DNA of 17,179 nt from Chitinophagaceae bacterium (GTDB lineage: Bacteria > Bacteroidota > Bacteroidia > Chitinophagales > Chitinophagaceae): positions 1 through 17,179 of the forward strand of contig JADKJI010000035.1 in NCBI GenBank assembly GCA_016721085.1, given 5' to 3'. Every line of letters starts with the position of its first letter. The stretch's first letter is position 1. Of this stretch, positions 1 through 8,528 are shown in pieces. Below the pieces are notes generated by a model. That model searched no databases and had not been told where the DNA came from. It saw only the letters and a list, made by a program, of their open reading frames with translations. The position numbers and the translations under genes were made by a program.

Positions 1-211
1 TTTTACAATTTCCTTTATATAGCAAAAGGCTCATGTAAGGGGATTACGATCGCAATTGTATATAGATGTCTTGACAGAAATTATATTAACAATGAAGAAA
101 TTCAATGACCTATTTTATCATACCTTTGCAATTAGTTCTTTAATAAAATTATTAATCAACTATCTATCCAAATCTGAAGACAAAGGCCCCAAGTACAAAG
201 ACAGGACCTAA
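1..211 (+). CDS. four-helix bundle protein (23S rRNA intervening-sequence family), C-terminal part
   Basis: Reading across frames gives NFLYIAKGSC near the start, then NYINNEEFNDLFYHTF and a terminal INYLSKSEDKGPKYKDRT before the TAA at 209-211. The FLYIAKGS block, the LD..YI..EEF block and a final helix ending in a Lys-rich tail are the pattern of the small four-helix bundle family (23S rRNA-intervening-sequence / Avd-like proteins, normally about 115-125 residues). The first half lies outside the window. At least two indels break the frame: one between the FLYIAKGS block and NYINNEE, one inside the EEF codon run near position 103. These proteins form oligomeric helical bundles; their cellular role is not established, so none is assigned. 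Family assignment is by recalled motif pattern only. Confidence 0.7.
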
Positions 212-214
212 CTT

Positions 215-250
215 ATGGAACCTATGGAACTGATGGAACCTATTGAACCA
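215..250 (+). repeat. 9-nt tandem repeat, TGGAACCT family (4 units)
   Basis: Four consecutive nonamers in perfect register: ATGGAACCT, ATGGAACTG, ATGGAACCT, ATTGAACCA. The same nonamer recurs in other spacers at 1792-1809, 2056-2081 and 13146-13161. It sits between the stop of the four-helix bundle gene and the start of the aldehyde dehydrogenase-like gene. An ORF can be drawn through it (Met-Glu-Pro repeats), but that is the repeat being read as protein. Confidence 0.8.
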
Positions 251-257
251 ATTAACA

Positions 258-1158
258 ATGAAAGCAACAACCCCAAACAGACTGACAGTCCTAAAGACGT
301 ACAAACTTTTATTGCCGGCGCATTTCCGCGAAGACGAATCAGGACGCTATTATGTAATACAAATAAAAAGGCGAACAACTGGCGAATATGTGCCAGGGAT
401 CTAAAAAGATTTCAGGGATGCTGTGGTGGCAGCAAGAGGAGCTTTAAGGGATGGACAGGAAAGAGCCTTTAACAGGGGACAAATTCTATATAAATTGCAG
501 AAATGCTGGAAGGAAGGCACAGTTTATAGAAGAGTTATTGATGCAGCAGGATGCTACAAGGGCTGAAGCACAGCGCGAAGTGGACTGTCTATTGACCGGT
601 GGTGTATTATGCTGGATGGTGCGATAAATTCCAACAGATATTCAGTTCTGTAAATCCAAACGCTTCTGCACACTTTAACTTTTCGGTTCCTGAACCGATG
701 GGTGTAGTGGCAGCAGACAGTACCCTCAGAATGATAGTTTATTGGGATTGGTTTCTGTAATGGCACCTATAATTGCAGGAGGAAATACTTGTATATACTT
801 AGGCTCAAGTCAAAACCACTTTGCTCCATAACATTTGCCGAAGTAATCAATAGCTCAGATGTACCAGGAGGTGTTGTGAATATACTTACAGGCAAACCTT
901 CTGAACTAGCTAGCATCTTTGACAACCATATGGATGTAAATGCCGTCATCTATTGTGAGAATGACACGAAAACACAGGCAAGCATAAAAGAACAGGCGGC
1001 AGAGAATGTTAAAAGAGTCCATTTTATGCGCGGTAAGAACTGGAATAAGGAAGATGGACGGAATCACCACCTATTCCATCATGGATACGCAGGAAATAAA
1101 GACAACCTGGCACCCATAGAGAATATCGGCGGCGGGGGAAGTAAACATAAGTTTTTAA
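258..1158 (+). CDS. aldehyde dehydrogenase-like protein, short form without catalytic domain (frameshifted)
   Basis: I place the start at ATG 258, downstream of the nonamer repeat. It gives MKATTPNRLTVLKTYKL, and after a lost T continues FIAGAFPRTESGRYYVI, the usual N-terminal beta-hairpin of the aldehyde dehydrogenase superfamily. Later blocks include KDFRDAVVAARGAL (about 405-450), QREVDC, NASAHFNFSVPEPMGVVAA (about 660-710), VMAPIIAGGNTCIYLG (759-805) and DVPGGVVNILTGKPSEL (859-910), which is the cofactor-binding Rossmann region. The protein ends near HPIENIGGGGS around 1110-1140, at about 300 residues against 450-500 for a full enzyme, so the catalytic Cys domain is absent. Such a form might pair with a complete enzyme encoded elsewhere, as the inactive second domain of ALDH16 does; this is inference. 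At least eight indels interrupt it. The exact stop is uncertain (1144 to 1158). Confidence 0.75.
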
Positions 1159-1214
1159 ATAAGATAGCTTTCGAATTGGGCCGGAATTTGCTTCTATCAA
1201 TTCAAATCGTTGTT

Positions 1215-1638
1215 ATGAAACTGACTCTTGTATTTTGTTTTTGTCGCTGGCGGGTAAACTGCAGGCAGCACGATAAAGGAGCTCGTTGTACACTTAAAGA
1301 CTCTCGTGCCGACCTCTTAGTGAAAAAGCAAATAGAGATCAACGAATTAAACACCACGTGAGTAAGACGTTATGTACAGGGCTATCGTATCTCTCATCAG
1401 CAGTAACGATCGTAATCAGGCTAATGAAGCATAACAAAGGTCTACAAGAATTTCCCGAACTGAAAGCCTATCTCAGCTAACAGGCTCCTTACTATAAATT
1501 GAAAGTCGGCAATTCACCAACACACACCAAAGATGCTGAAGTCTATCTCTCAAGAAAATCCAGCTTTCCCGCCACGGTCTACATCATTCGCGATATGATT
1601 GAGGTGCAGATCCGGACAAGTCTGCGGAGTTGAATTAA
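1215..1638 (+). CDS. secreted SPOR-domain protein (frameshifted)
   Basis: ATG 1215 starts a signal peptide (MKLTLVFCFLSLAGKLQAAD after removing one extra base). A charged linker with DSRADLLVKKQIEIN follows, then a C-terminal SPOR domain: GYRIQVISSNDRNQANEAK, FPELKAYL, APYYKLKVGNF, DAEVYLS, SFPATVYIIRDMIEVQIPDK, ending SAELN and TAA at 1636-1638. SPOR domains of about 70 residues bind denuded peptidoglycan and often direct proteins to division sites; in this phylum short stand-alone secreted SPOR proteins are common. The intact product would be about 140 residues. Raw sequence holds about five indels, for instance just after GYRIQV and in the final VQIPDKSAELN. It starts about 60 bp behind the aldehyde dehydrogenase-like gene and may be co-transcribed. 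Confidence 0.82.
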
Positions 1639-1791
1639 GGGAGCTGCGGGTTACACGCATTCCCGAGTTGCGGGTTGAGACCCCAAACTAACTGACTAAA
1701 CTTACTTCAACACTTCTTGAATCTTTAAACTTCTTATACTGCCATCCATTTCCAAAGTGCGTGAACACGAACCTTATCGGAGTGCCTCCTC

Positions 1792-1809
1792 TGGAACCTT
1801 TTGAACCTC
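1792..1809 (+). repeat. 9-nt repeat, TGGAACCT family (2 units)
   Basis: Two nonamers in register, CTGGAACCT and TTTGAACCT, matching the units at 215-250. Confidence 0.65.
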
Positions 1810-1886
1810 TATTTGTACCCTTTAAAAAGCTTAGCTCTCAGAAAGCCCCCTTCGTGGGCTAGCTGCATGTGCTGCGACTTTTTTTC

Positions 1887-1984
1887 ACCGCAGAGAACAA
1901 GAGAAATACAGGAGTTTGCGCAGAGTATAATTGGAGACTTCGAATAACTCTGCGAAACCTCTTGTATTTCTCTTGTTCTGCGGT
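1887..1984. repeat. long inverted repeat, ACCGCAGAG hairpin family
   Basis: The left arm (1887-1925) and right arm (1948-1984) are imperfect reverse complements of 39 and 37 nt around a 22-nt loop. Each arm has ACCGCAGA at the outer end, GAGAAATACA in the middle and CGCAGAG at the inner end. Related elements are at 3318-3370, 15267-15334, and as a single arm at 14152-14190. This is the largest copy and the only one of the complete hairpins that lies between genes in the same direction. Confidence 0.85.
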
Positions 1985-2055
1985 AAAAATAAACTGAGAA
2001 TAAAGTCAACAGCCATTATTCAGACTTGACGCGTCAGAAATTCTCAAACCTTCCT

Positions 2056-2081
2056 TTGGAACCTCTTGAACTTATGGAACC
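2056..2081 (+). repeat. 9-nt tandem repeat, TGGAACCT family (3 units)
   Basis: Three nonamers in register: TTGGAACCT, CTTGAACTT, ATGGAACCC. The run abuts the 16-bp GACGCGTC palindrome at 2082-2097. Confidence 0.75.
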
Positions 2082-2097
2082 CCCCGACGCGTCGGGG
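2082..2097. repeat. 16-bp perfect palindrome with GACGCGTC core
   Basis: CCCCGACGCGTCGGGG is its own reverse complement. A shorter palindrome with the same core, TGACGCGTCA, lies at 2027-2036. Both are upstream of the M20 gene. They could be an operator pair or a REP-like intergenic element; only the symmetry is seen. Confidence 0.6.
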
Positions 2098-2109
2098 AAC
2101 CCTAAACCC

Positions 2110-2117
2110 TAAATTTG
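2110..2117 (+). promoter_or_regulatory. candidate Bacteroidota -7 element (TAAATTTG) for the M20 gene
   Basis: TAAATTTG matches the TAnnTTTG -7 consensus of Bacteroidota sigma factor exactly. It ends 4 nt before the ATG at 2122, so if it is used the transcript would begin at or next to the start codon. No clear -33 TTTG is seen at the expected distance. Confidence 0.4.
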
Positions 2118-2121
2118 CAAG

Positions 2122-3295
2122 ATGGAGCTCCAACAAAAAAATAAAACAACTCGCCACCGCCTACCAGGCCGAGTTCGTATCTATACGGCATCATCTGCAT
2201 GCTCATCCGGAATTGAGTTATAAAGAATTCGAGACATCGAAATATATCCAGTCTAAACTGACAGAATTAGAATTCCATTTGAAGTGAAAGCCACTACAGG
2301 GTTGTTGGATTGATAAAAGGAAAGAACCCGCAAAGAGTGATTGCCTTAAGGGCAGATATTGATGCATTACCAATAAAGGAAGAGAATGATGTGGAGTATA
2401 AGTCCACCAACGAAGGCATCATGCATGCCTGCGGACATGATGTTCATACCAGTTGCTTATTAGGGCTGCCAAAATTCTCAATGAATTAAAGGACGAATGG
2501 GGAAGGAACCATCAAGCTGATTTTCCAACCAGGAGAAGAGAAAATCCGGGTGGAGCTAGTTTGCTGATAAAGAAGGTGTATTAGAAAACCCAAGACCTCA
2601 GCTTATTTTTGGATTACATGTACATCCTTTTTTAGAAACAGGTAGATTGAGTTTCAGAAGCGGACAAGTGATGGCAAGTGCTGATGAGATCTATATAACC
2701 ATCAAAGGCAAAGGTGGACATGCTGCTGCACCCAATCTTACAGCCGATACTATACTTATCGCTTCCCAATTAGTAGTATCACTGCAACAAATCATAAGCC
2801 GTAATAATAGTCCCTTCTCCCCTTCCGTATTATCCATCACCTCTTTCCAGGGAGGATATACCACCAATGTAATTCCCAGTGAAGTGAAACTGATGGGTAC
2901 CTTCAGGGCTTTAGATGAAACCTGGCGCTTTAAAGCGCATGAACTGATACGTAAGCAGGCAAAAGCTATTGTGGAAGGAATGGGTGCTGAGTTAGACCTT
3001 CATATAGATGTTGGCTATCCATCAGTATTCAACGAAGAAGCAGTTACATGAAAGCAAGATCACTTGCTGAAACTTATATGGGTACCGATAAAATGGAAAC
3101 CACTGAAATGCGCATGGGTGCCGAAGACTTTGGATATTATACCGCGAAATACCCGGTTGTTTCTATCGCTTAGGTACTGGCAATATTGCAAAAGGAATCA
3201 GCGCCGGAGTTCACACCCCACTCTTTAATATTGATGAAAGCGCTATTGAGATCGGGATGGGGATGATGGCGTGGCTTGGAGCGAAGGTTTCTTAA
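2122..3295 (+). CDS. M20 family metallopeptidase / amidohydrolase (frameshifted)
   Basis: ATG 2122 opens MELQQKIKQLATAYQ once one A of the A7 run at 2135-2141 is removed. The reconstructed protein is about 390 residues, normal for the M20D amidohydrolase group (N-acyl-amino-acid or hippurate hydrolases). Visible blocks in order: RHHLHAHPELSYKEFETS, RVIALRADIDALPIKEEN, the metal-binding MHACGHDVHTS, the metal-bridging and catalytic QPGEE, GLHVHP, the dimerisation-domain block KGKGGHAAAPN, VIPSEVKLMGTFRALDE, and near the end MGAEDFGYY and GVHTPLFNIDE with the last metal-ligand His. It should hydrolyse an N-acyl or similar amide bond with two metal ions, in the cytosol since no signal peptide is seen. 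Breaks occur near 2139, 2280, 2315, 2455, 2540, 3045 and 3160. It converges on the PsbP-like gene. Confidence 0.92.
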
Positions 3296-3317
3296 TTTTG
3301 ACAAAATGCAATAATAA

Positions 3318-3370
3318 CCGCAGAGACGCGGAGACGCAGAGAAATACACCCCGCGTCTCCGCGTCTCTGC
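3318..3370. repeat. ACCGCAGAG hairpin, 18-bp perfect stem, in a convergent spacer
   Basis: GCAGAGACGCGGAGACGC (3320-3337) pairs perfectly with 3353-3370 around a 15-nt loop that contains GAGAAATACA. It fills the 90-bp gap between the converging M20 and PsbP-like genes, where a two-way transcription stop would be expected. There is no flanking U-tract on the plus side, so it is not a textbook rho-independent terminator. Confidence 0.8.
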
Positions 3371-3385
3371 AAAATCATTTAAACT

Positions 3386-3929
3386 TCACACTCCTACCAC
3401 CTTCTCCAACGGCGTCAAAGCATGCCCTGATCCCTGAAAATCTAATACTTTTAATTTATATTCAAAAGCTTCAAGAGACGAAACACGTAACATAGCATTC
3501 TTTACCAGTGAAACAGTAACAGCGATATTTATCAACGTTTCATCTCCTTGTATTACTCCTGATCCGGAAATCTTTTTGGCTGGTTGTCCACCTAATTTCA
3601 CATCCTCAATTTTGGGATCCAATAATACTTGCCCCTTCATAGACATCTTCATTTGTTTCTGAATCAAATTGGCAATACTATCTAAAGAATAACCTGGAGG
3701 TGCCGCACTTAATTCTAACTTGACTCTTTCCTGAAACTTATCGTCTTTACCATCAAGAGGAGAAACAATGAATATGTTCTGGTAATCGATTTCCCGCAAC
3801 TCAAAATCTGGTGGATATGAAACAGAATAGACTTTAAAAGTGTCGTTGAAAACCTTCCAGTCGGTCTGCACGGGCACCACTAAACAATAGCACAGCAAAC
3901 ACCAAAATACTTGCAATCTTCTTTATCAT
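3386..3929 (-). CDS. secreted PsbP-like protein (N-terminal frameshift)
   Basis: I place the start at the ATG complementary to 3927-3929, which gives MIKKIASILVFAVLLFSGAR followed by ADWKVFNDTF once an insertion near 3865-3870 is removed. This is a clear signal peptide with Ala-Arg-Ala cleavage. The body (SVSYPPDFELREID, IFIVSPLDGKDDKFQERVKL, PGYSLDSIANLIQKQ, GQPAKKISGSG, INIAVTVSLVKNAMLRVSS) follows the PsbP/PsbP-like fold seen widely in non-photosynthetic bacteria: a soluble beta-sandwich of about 150-180 residues. No function is known for these relatives. The last 30 residues look unlike the family and another frame there reads GEGGRSVKFK, so the C-terminus may also be shifted. It is divergent from the sensor kinase gene. 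Confidence 0.72.
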
Positions 3930-3978
3930 ACATGTGATTTATAAGACATAAAATTAGCCGGACTAACTCCCTGAGAAT

Positions 3979-3996
3979 ATACTCCCATGGGAGTAT
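3979..3996. promoter_or_regulatory. 18-bp perfect palindrome between divergent genes (candidate operator)
   Basis: ATACTCCCATGGGAGTAT is exactly self-complementary. It lies 50 bp from the PsbP-like start (3929) and 50 bp from the likely kinase start (4046), at the midpoint of the divergent spacer. The position and symmetry suit a dimeric regulator, possibly the response regulator at 7222-7884; that link is inference. Confidence 0.5.
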
Positions 3997-4045
3997 TTAT
4001 CACAGTAGACACTCACTATAATTTAGAAAACACAAAAAGCAGTCA

Positions 4046-7000
4046 ATGAAGCTCCCAATATTCACTACATTTATTTCAAACACCAAAGCTCAAAGTGACA
4101 ACAGTTTTCGATTCAAACAGAAAAAAGCATTTATTAACAGCTTTGCTGTTAAGTGTTCTTCATTTCTTTACAATATCATTTGCATTATCTCAAACAGCAA
4201 ATAATACCCGCCTATTCAGAAATTACTCTTCAAAAGAGAGGGATTAATCATGAATAGTGTGTATGCTCTCGAAAAAGCAGCAATGGATTATTATGGGTAG
4301 GTACTCCAGGTGGATTACAGCGTTTTGATGGATATGGGTTTGACAATTGGGACCAACCACAAGATTCAACATATAAAAACCAGGATTTCCGTTTATCATC
4401 TTTAGGGAAGATAGCCGAAAGAATATTTGGGTCTTCAATACAGCCAGTGCTTTTGTATTCCCCAAAGGAAAAAACACATCAGGAAGTCCCCTTCAGCACA
4501 ACAATCCCTACAAGCGATAACAAGCAATACTTCGTGCCTTTACAAGAATCTGACAACAGGCTTTGGTGCTATTCTGCCTCAGGATATATAACAGGTTTCA
4601 ATATACAAACTCTCAGAGGAGATACTGCTATCAGGATAAGTGATAATTATCCGCTCACTAAAGAACTGTTCAGAACTATTGCAGTCTGTTCTGCTGTTGA
4701 TGATGAGGGCACCGCTTGGATATCAGGTAGCGATGAACAAAATAATTTCATCACCAAATTCCATCCAGGCATTAAACCACGTACCCAGATTTTTCCAGTA
4801 AATAAATATGGAGTGCTAAAAGGATTTATTCCTATTAATAAAAAACAATTCCTTTTTATTAGTACTACTCAAACGTATATATGCCATTCCGATTCCATTG
4901 ATAAGCCTATGAAATTACTAAGCAGGGAAAAGATCCCGGGTAATCACAACCGTCGCTTCGCTTTCGAAAGATTGTCTGTATTCAATAAGGGCAGCATCCT
5001 TTTTCCTGGCAACGAGTTCATCTATGAATTTAATCCAACTGAACAAACCCTAAAACCTTATAGTAGTTCCCAATATTCTACCATCCCCCTTTCCCGCCAA
5101 TTGGTATTCGCAATCAAAGAGGATAATCATGGAAATATCTGGATTGGAAGGGATGCCGGCGATGGATTACTGGTATACTATCCTTCAAAACTTCAATTCG
5201 GACTGCTGGAGGCACCAAAGGAATATTTCAACCTGGTGTACTCAATGGCAATAGATGCAAACAATAATATATACGCTGCCAATTTTGAAAAAGGAATAAA
5301 CGTCTTCAGTCAAAATGGAAAATGGCTACGCCATATCCCTATCCCACAAAAAGAAAATAATCTACCCTTATCTATCCGATGCATGCAATTCATAGACAAG
5401 GAGCATCTACTGATGAAATCGCTTTACGGAAGGGTGCTGATACTAAATACCAGCAATAATAAGATTACCGATTTAACCTCACTGATGCCGGAAAGAATTA
5501 CACTTGTCAAAAATGCGTTCTATGCTTCCTTCCTGAAAGAGAATGAAAACAGTTATCTCTTTTCGCATAATAAATTTCTTCTGCGTTTTATAAAAGACAA
5601 TAACAAGTACACTATTCAAGTAGTGGATTCCGTCCAGGAAGGAAGCATGGTTTCAACGCTAGCCTATACACAAAACAAAGAGTTGGTATTAGGAACGGAT
5701 AAGGATTGCATCTTCTACTCAAAAGAAAAAAGCACACATGTCAGTCTTCCTGGAAACCCTATTGTAAAACATATGAATCTGCATCCCGATGGAAGTTTAT
5801 GGGTGGCTACTGTGGCTGGAATCCATATCATTCGGGATTATAAAGTAGTTAAATCCTATACCACGTCTAATGGCTTGCTGAACGATTTCATATACGGCAT
5901 CCTCTTCGACGAAAAAGGGAATGCGTGGTATAGCAGTAATAAGGGACTAGGATGCATTCAACCCAATGGACAGATAAGCTTCTATTCTGAAGAAGACGGA
6001 ATACAAGCGGAAGAATTCGATACGCAATCTTTTTGTAAAGGAATTTATGGCACTTTATATTTCGGCGGCGTTAAAGCCACCACTTCCTTCACACCATCAA
6101 TAATTCTGCAAGAAACCACCACAAAGCCAGATCGTTATTTCAGGAATTGAAGTGAATGGGGTTTCATATCCTCTTGGAAAAAGAATTGAGGATATCAATC
6201 TGGAACTTAATCACAACGATAATACAGTTGTGTTCAATTTCGCCCTAACCGATTTTAGTGATCCCGCCACGAATATTTTCTGTGGTGAAAATGGACAATC
6301 TGGACAAGGAATGGTACAACTTGAAAAACCTCCATTCTCTTCGCTATTCATTCCCACCTGGGAAATATACATTATCGGTTAAAGGTAGTAGTGATGGAAG
6401 CAACTGAGTGAACCCCTGCTTCTTGCCTCATTTTCATCATCCTGCCTGGTGGCAACAATGGCAATTTCAGGTTAGCCATGGGAATATTGTTTGTGTTATT
6501 GGTACTATTTCTGGCCTGGTGGTGGAACCGACGTAAATTAAAAGCCCAATGGCAGGCCATGCAGGTGCAACAGGAATTACAAAAGAAAGGGAACGTATCA
6601 GCAGGGGATCTTCACGACAATATCGGAGCCTATACTTCCGCGATGATTGCACATGTAGATTCCTTTTGAAACGAAAACAAGTGCCAACAGCTGTAGACAA
6701 CTGAAATGGAACAACTCAAAGAAGATGCTCAACAGATATTGGGTTCACTTCGCGAAACCATCTGGGTATTGAAAAATGAAAACCTCTCCTTGACAGATTT
6801 CTTTGATGGTTATAAACAGTATGCAGCCAAATTATTAAGAAACAATAACGATATCAGTATCGAATTCAATGAAACAATAGAAAATAACAGGATACTAAGT
6901 CCCACTATAGCATTGCACCTTTACCGAATTCTACAAGAATGTCTTCAGAACACAATAAAACATGCTGATGCCGATAAAATAGAAATTGTTCTTACGAGTA

Positions 7001-7175
7001 CCAATAAGATAAGCTTGCTTTATAGTGATAACGGGAAAAGGATTTGAAACAGATCCGTCAAATGAAGGAAATGGCCTCGACAATATGCGTTTCAGGGCAA
7101 ACGAGGCCGGCTCACCCTGGAATTGAAAACAGGTACTGGAAAAAGGAACCCCAAATTCTGCTTTCAGAAAAATAA
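4046..7175 (+). CDS. propeller-type sensor histidine kinase, HisKA_3 class (frameshifted)
   Basis: ATG 4046 plus removal of one A in the run at 4121-4126 joins MKLPIFTTFISNTKAQ to a hydrophobic export segment, HLLTALLLSVLHFFTISFAL. The periplasmic part (about 4210-6130, mostly one clean 567-residue frame from 4447) has propeller blades marked by NGLLWVGTPGGLQRFDG, NHGNIWIGRDAGDGLLVYY and EKGNAWYSSNKGLG. A Y_Y_Y domain follows (NGVSYPLGKRIEDI to PPGKYTLSVKG, 6150-6390), then a Trp-flanked membrane helix MGILFVLLVLFLAWWW (6478-6525). The H-box reads ERERISRDLHDNIGA with the phospho-acceptor His codon at 6613-6615. The HATPase domain has ECLQNTIKHA (N box), DNGKGF and GNGLDNM (G boxes), ending SEK and TAA 7173-7175. 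About 1040 residues, normal for the class. It would phosphorylate the regulator 46 bp downstream. Ligand unknown. About ten indels, mostly after 6290. Confidence 0.92.
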
Positions 7176-7221
7176 TCCCGGTAGAGTATTGATAATCCTC
7201 CGAATCATCTCATTTTTGATT

Positions 7222-7884
7222 ATGGCCATACAAATAGGCATAGTAGACGATAAGCAGATTAACCGCACAACGGTTAAGGAGAAACTGATTGCCTATAAAG
7301 AAGTGGAATTGGTATTAGAAGCTAAAAACGGAAAGGAATTTCTGGAATCGCTACGCCAGTTGCCACCAGAGAAGCACCCTCAAGTAGTACTGATGGATCT
7401 GGAAATGCCAGTCATGGATGGTATCCAGGCTATTTCTCTCGCAACAGCTGCCTGGCCCGATATTAAATTCATTGTTCTTACCATCTTTGAAGACAATGAA
7501 AAGATTTTTGAAGCTATTAAAGCCGGTGCTGGTGGTTATTTGTTGAAGGAAGATTCGGCAGTGAATATCATCGATGCCATTACCAATGTAGTGGAGTATA
7601 ACGGTATCCCAATGAGTCCGGCGATTGCCCGCAAGGCCATGGAACTATTAAAAAGTTCCCGGCCCGATACCCAGCCCATCACAGTGGAAGAACTGGCATT
7701 ATCAGAGCGGGAACTTGAAATTCTTAAAGAGATAGTAACTGGTAAGAATTATAAAGCAATTGGCGAAAAACTATTCATCTCTCCATTGACTGTTAGAAAA
7801 CATGTTGCCCACATCTATGAAAAGCTCCATGTAAACAGTCGCTCACAAGTCATCAACCTCGCATATAAAAATAAGTGGATATAA
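7222..7884 (+). CDS. NarL/FixJ-type response regulator
   Basis: I choose ATG 7222 (220 residues), because upstream codons in the same frame overlap the kinase C-terminus and the receiver domain begins directly with MAIQIGIVDDKQINR. Receiver landmarks are intact: acidic pair D9/D10, phospho-acceptor D59 in VLMDLEMPVMDG, T87 in VLTIFED and K109 in GGYLLKED. A linker of about 50 residues leads to a LuxR-type helix-turn-helix (about 155-220): LSERELEILKEIVTGKNYKA, then SPLTVRKHVAHIYEKLHV and SRSQVINLAYKNKWI. It is a DNA-binding transcription factor activated by the adjacent kinase. This is the only complete gene in the window that reads without a frameshift. Its stop lies 15 bp from the stop of the convergent gene at 7900-8350. 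Confidence 0.96.
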   Translation: MAIQIGIVDDKQINRTTVKEKLIAYKEVELVLEAKNGKEFLESLRQLPPEKHPQVVLMDLEMPVMDGIQAISLATAAWPDIKFIVLTIFEDNEKIFEAIKAGAGGYLLKEDSAVNIIDAITNVVEYNGIPMSPAIARKAMELLKSSRPDTQPITVEELALSERELEILKEIVTGKNYKAIGEKLFISPLTVRKHVAHIYEKLHVNSRSQVINLAYKNKWI

Positions 7885-7899
7885 TAAAATCCGACTTAT

Positions 7900-8350
7900 T
7901 TACTTCACATCCTCTTTCTCCTTGATCTGGAAACAGATTTTTTCAGCAGGACTATCTTCAGGATCACCATATAACTTCAATTTTCCCACCTTTTGCTTCC
8001 AACTTGAAGATCATTTTATTTTGCTTCACCTGTCCGCCCTGATTTATTTCAGCATCTGTTTTCCATTCAATAGTGCCTTCAGTATAATCTGCATTCATCT
8101 TACAGTCAGTTGAGCTATGTTTTCCTGTAAGATCCATTGCATTACCATCTGGCAAAGCAAGTGACATAATCAGACTATCTTTTGAAATTGTGATTTCTGC
8201 TGTCAATGGCACTTCTTCCCCTTCTGATCCATCTTCTTGTACAGAGAAAATACGTTCTGTTTTTCAGTTTATATTTTTGTCGCACGATTGAGCTGTAGCA
8301 ACGATTCCCGTCAACACCAGCAGGCTTACCATCAAAAGAACTTTCTTCAT
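7900..8350 (-). CDS. small exported protein of unknown function (frameshift and in-frame stop)
   Basis: The minus-strand ATG at 8350 gives MKKVLLMVSLLVLTGIVATA followed by QSCDKN, an export signal whose Cys23 might be lipid-modified although the lipobox (Ala-Gln-Ser-Cys) is poor. Codon 29 is TGA (8264-8266) in the same frame as the continuation KTERIFSVQEDG, probably a TGG misread. The body (LTAEITISKDSLIMSLALPD, NAMDLTGKHSSTDCKMN, TEGTIEWKTDAEINQGG, NKMIFKLEAKGG) looks like a small all-beta protein. A one-base shift at about 7983 changes the end to KLYGDPEDSPAEKICFQIK, stopping at 7900, which I prefer because the frame stays open up to the convergent gene. Intact length would be about 150 residues. 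I do not recognise the family. Confidence 0.62.
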
Positions 8351-8397
8351 AAAATTTTAATTGTTTGATTAAAAAAAGGGTAAATAACCGAATCCCA

Positions 8398-8410
8398 TTA
8401 CCATTGGTAA
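8398..8410. promoter_or_regulatory. 13-nt palindrome in a divergent promoter region
   Basis: TTACCATTGGTAA has 6-nt arms around a central T. It lies in the 178-bp spacer between the exported protein (minus) and the malic enzyme (plus). Short palindromes arise by chance in A/T-rich spacers, so this is only a candidate operator. Confidence 0.25.
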
Positions 8411-8444
8411 AAACTTACAGTCATTCGTTTGTTGAGGTTTTTCG

Positions 8445-8452
8445 TACCTTGC
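8445..8452 (+). promoter_or_regulatory. candidate -7 element ahead of the malic enzyme
   Basis: TACCTTGC resembles the common Bacteroidota form TACCTTTG with one T fewer; given how many single-base losses this sequence carries, the true site may be exact. It lies 77 bp before the ATG at 8529. Confidence 0.3.
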
Positions 8453-8528
8453 ATCCCACTTTGTAAGACGACAGGTTTTCCAAAAGGTTACGGGTAACTC
8501 GATTTTATCCACCCGATAAATACGGATT

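Larger units (their letters stand above)
1639..2109. other. repeat-rich spacer between the SPOR gene and the M20 gene
   Basis: No coding signal is visible here on either strand; the short minus-strand ORF across 1809-2009 is only the translated hairpin. In order it holds GAGTTGCGGGTT-type words (1650-1680), an AAACTTCTT-type A/T run (1715-1740), a nonamer pair at 1792-1809, a weak stem AGCCC/GGGCT (1845-1861), a long ACCGCAGAG hairpin (1887-1984), a short GACGCGTC palindrome (2027-2036), a second nonamer run (2056-2081) and a longer GACGCGTC palindrome (2082-2097). Nearly every stretch belongs to a repeat class that recurs elsewhere in the window. Confidence 0.7.

Noticed and set aside
215..472. 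85-residue ORF beginning with Met-Glu-Pro repeats
   Set aside because: The N-terminus is the translated nonamer repeat; the true aldehyde dehydrogenase-like start is ATG 258 in another frame.
1845..1888. Terminator behind the SPOR gene (AGCCC/GGGCT stem and later T7)
   Set aside because: The stem is only 5 bp and the T-run lies about 20 nt beyond it, so it is not a credible rho-independent terminator.
2098..2113. AACCCTAAACCCTAAA resembles a plant-type telomere repeat
   Set aside because: Only about two units inside a bacterial spacer; one of several A/C-rich words here and without any further context.
4244..4477. Minus-strand ORF overlapping the kinase N-terminus
   Set aside because: It lies opposite the first propeller blades of the kinase, whose motifs are clear on the plus strand.
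8264..8266. TGA recoding (Trp or selenocysteine) in the exported protein
   Set aside because: TGA serves as a normal stop elsewhere (for example the DUF4198 gene at 13985-13987), no SECIS-like element is evident, and sequence error is frequent here.
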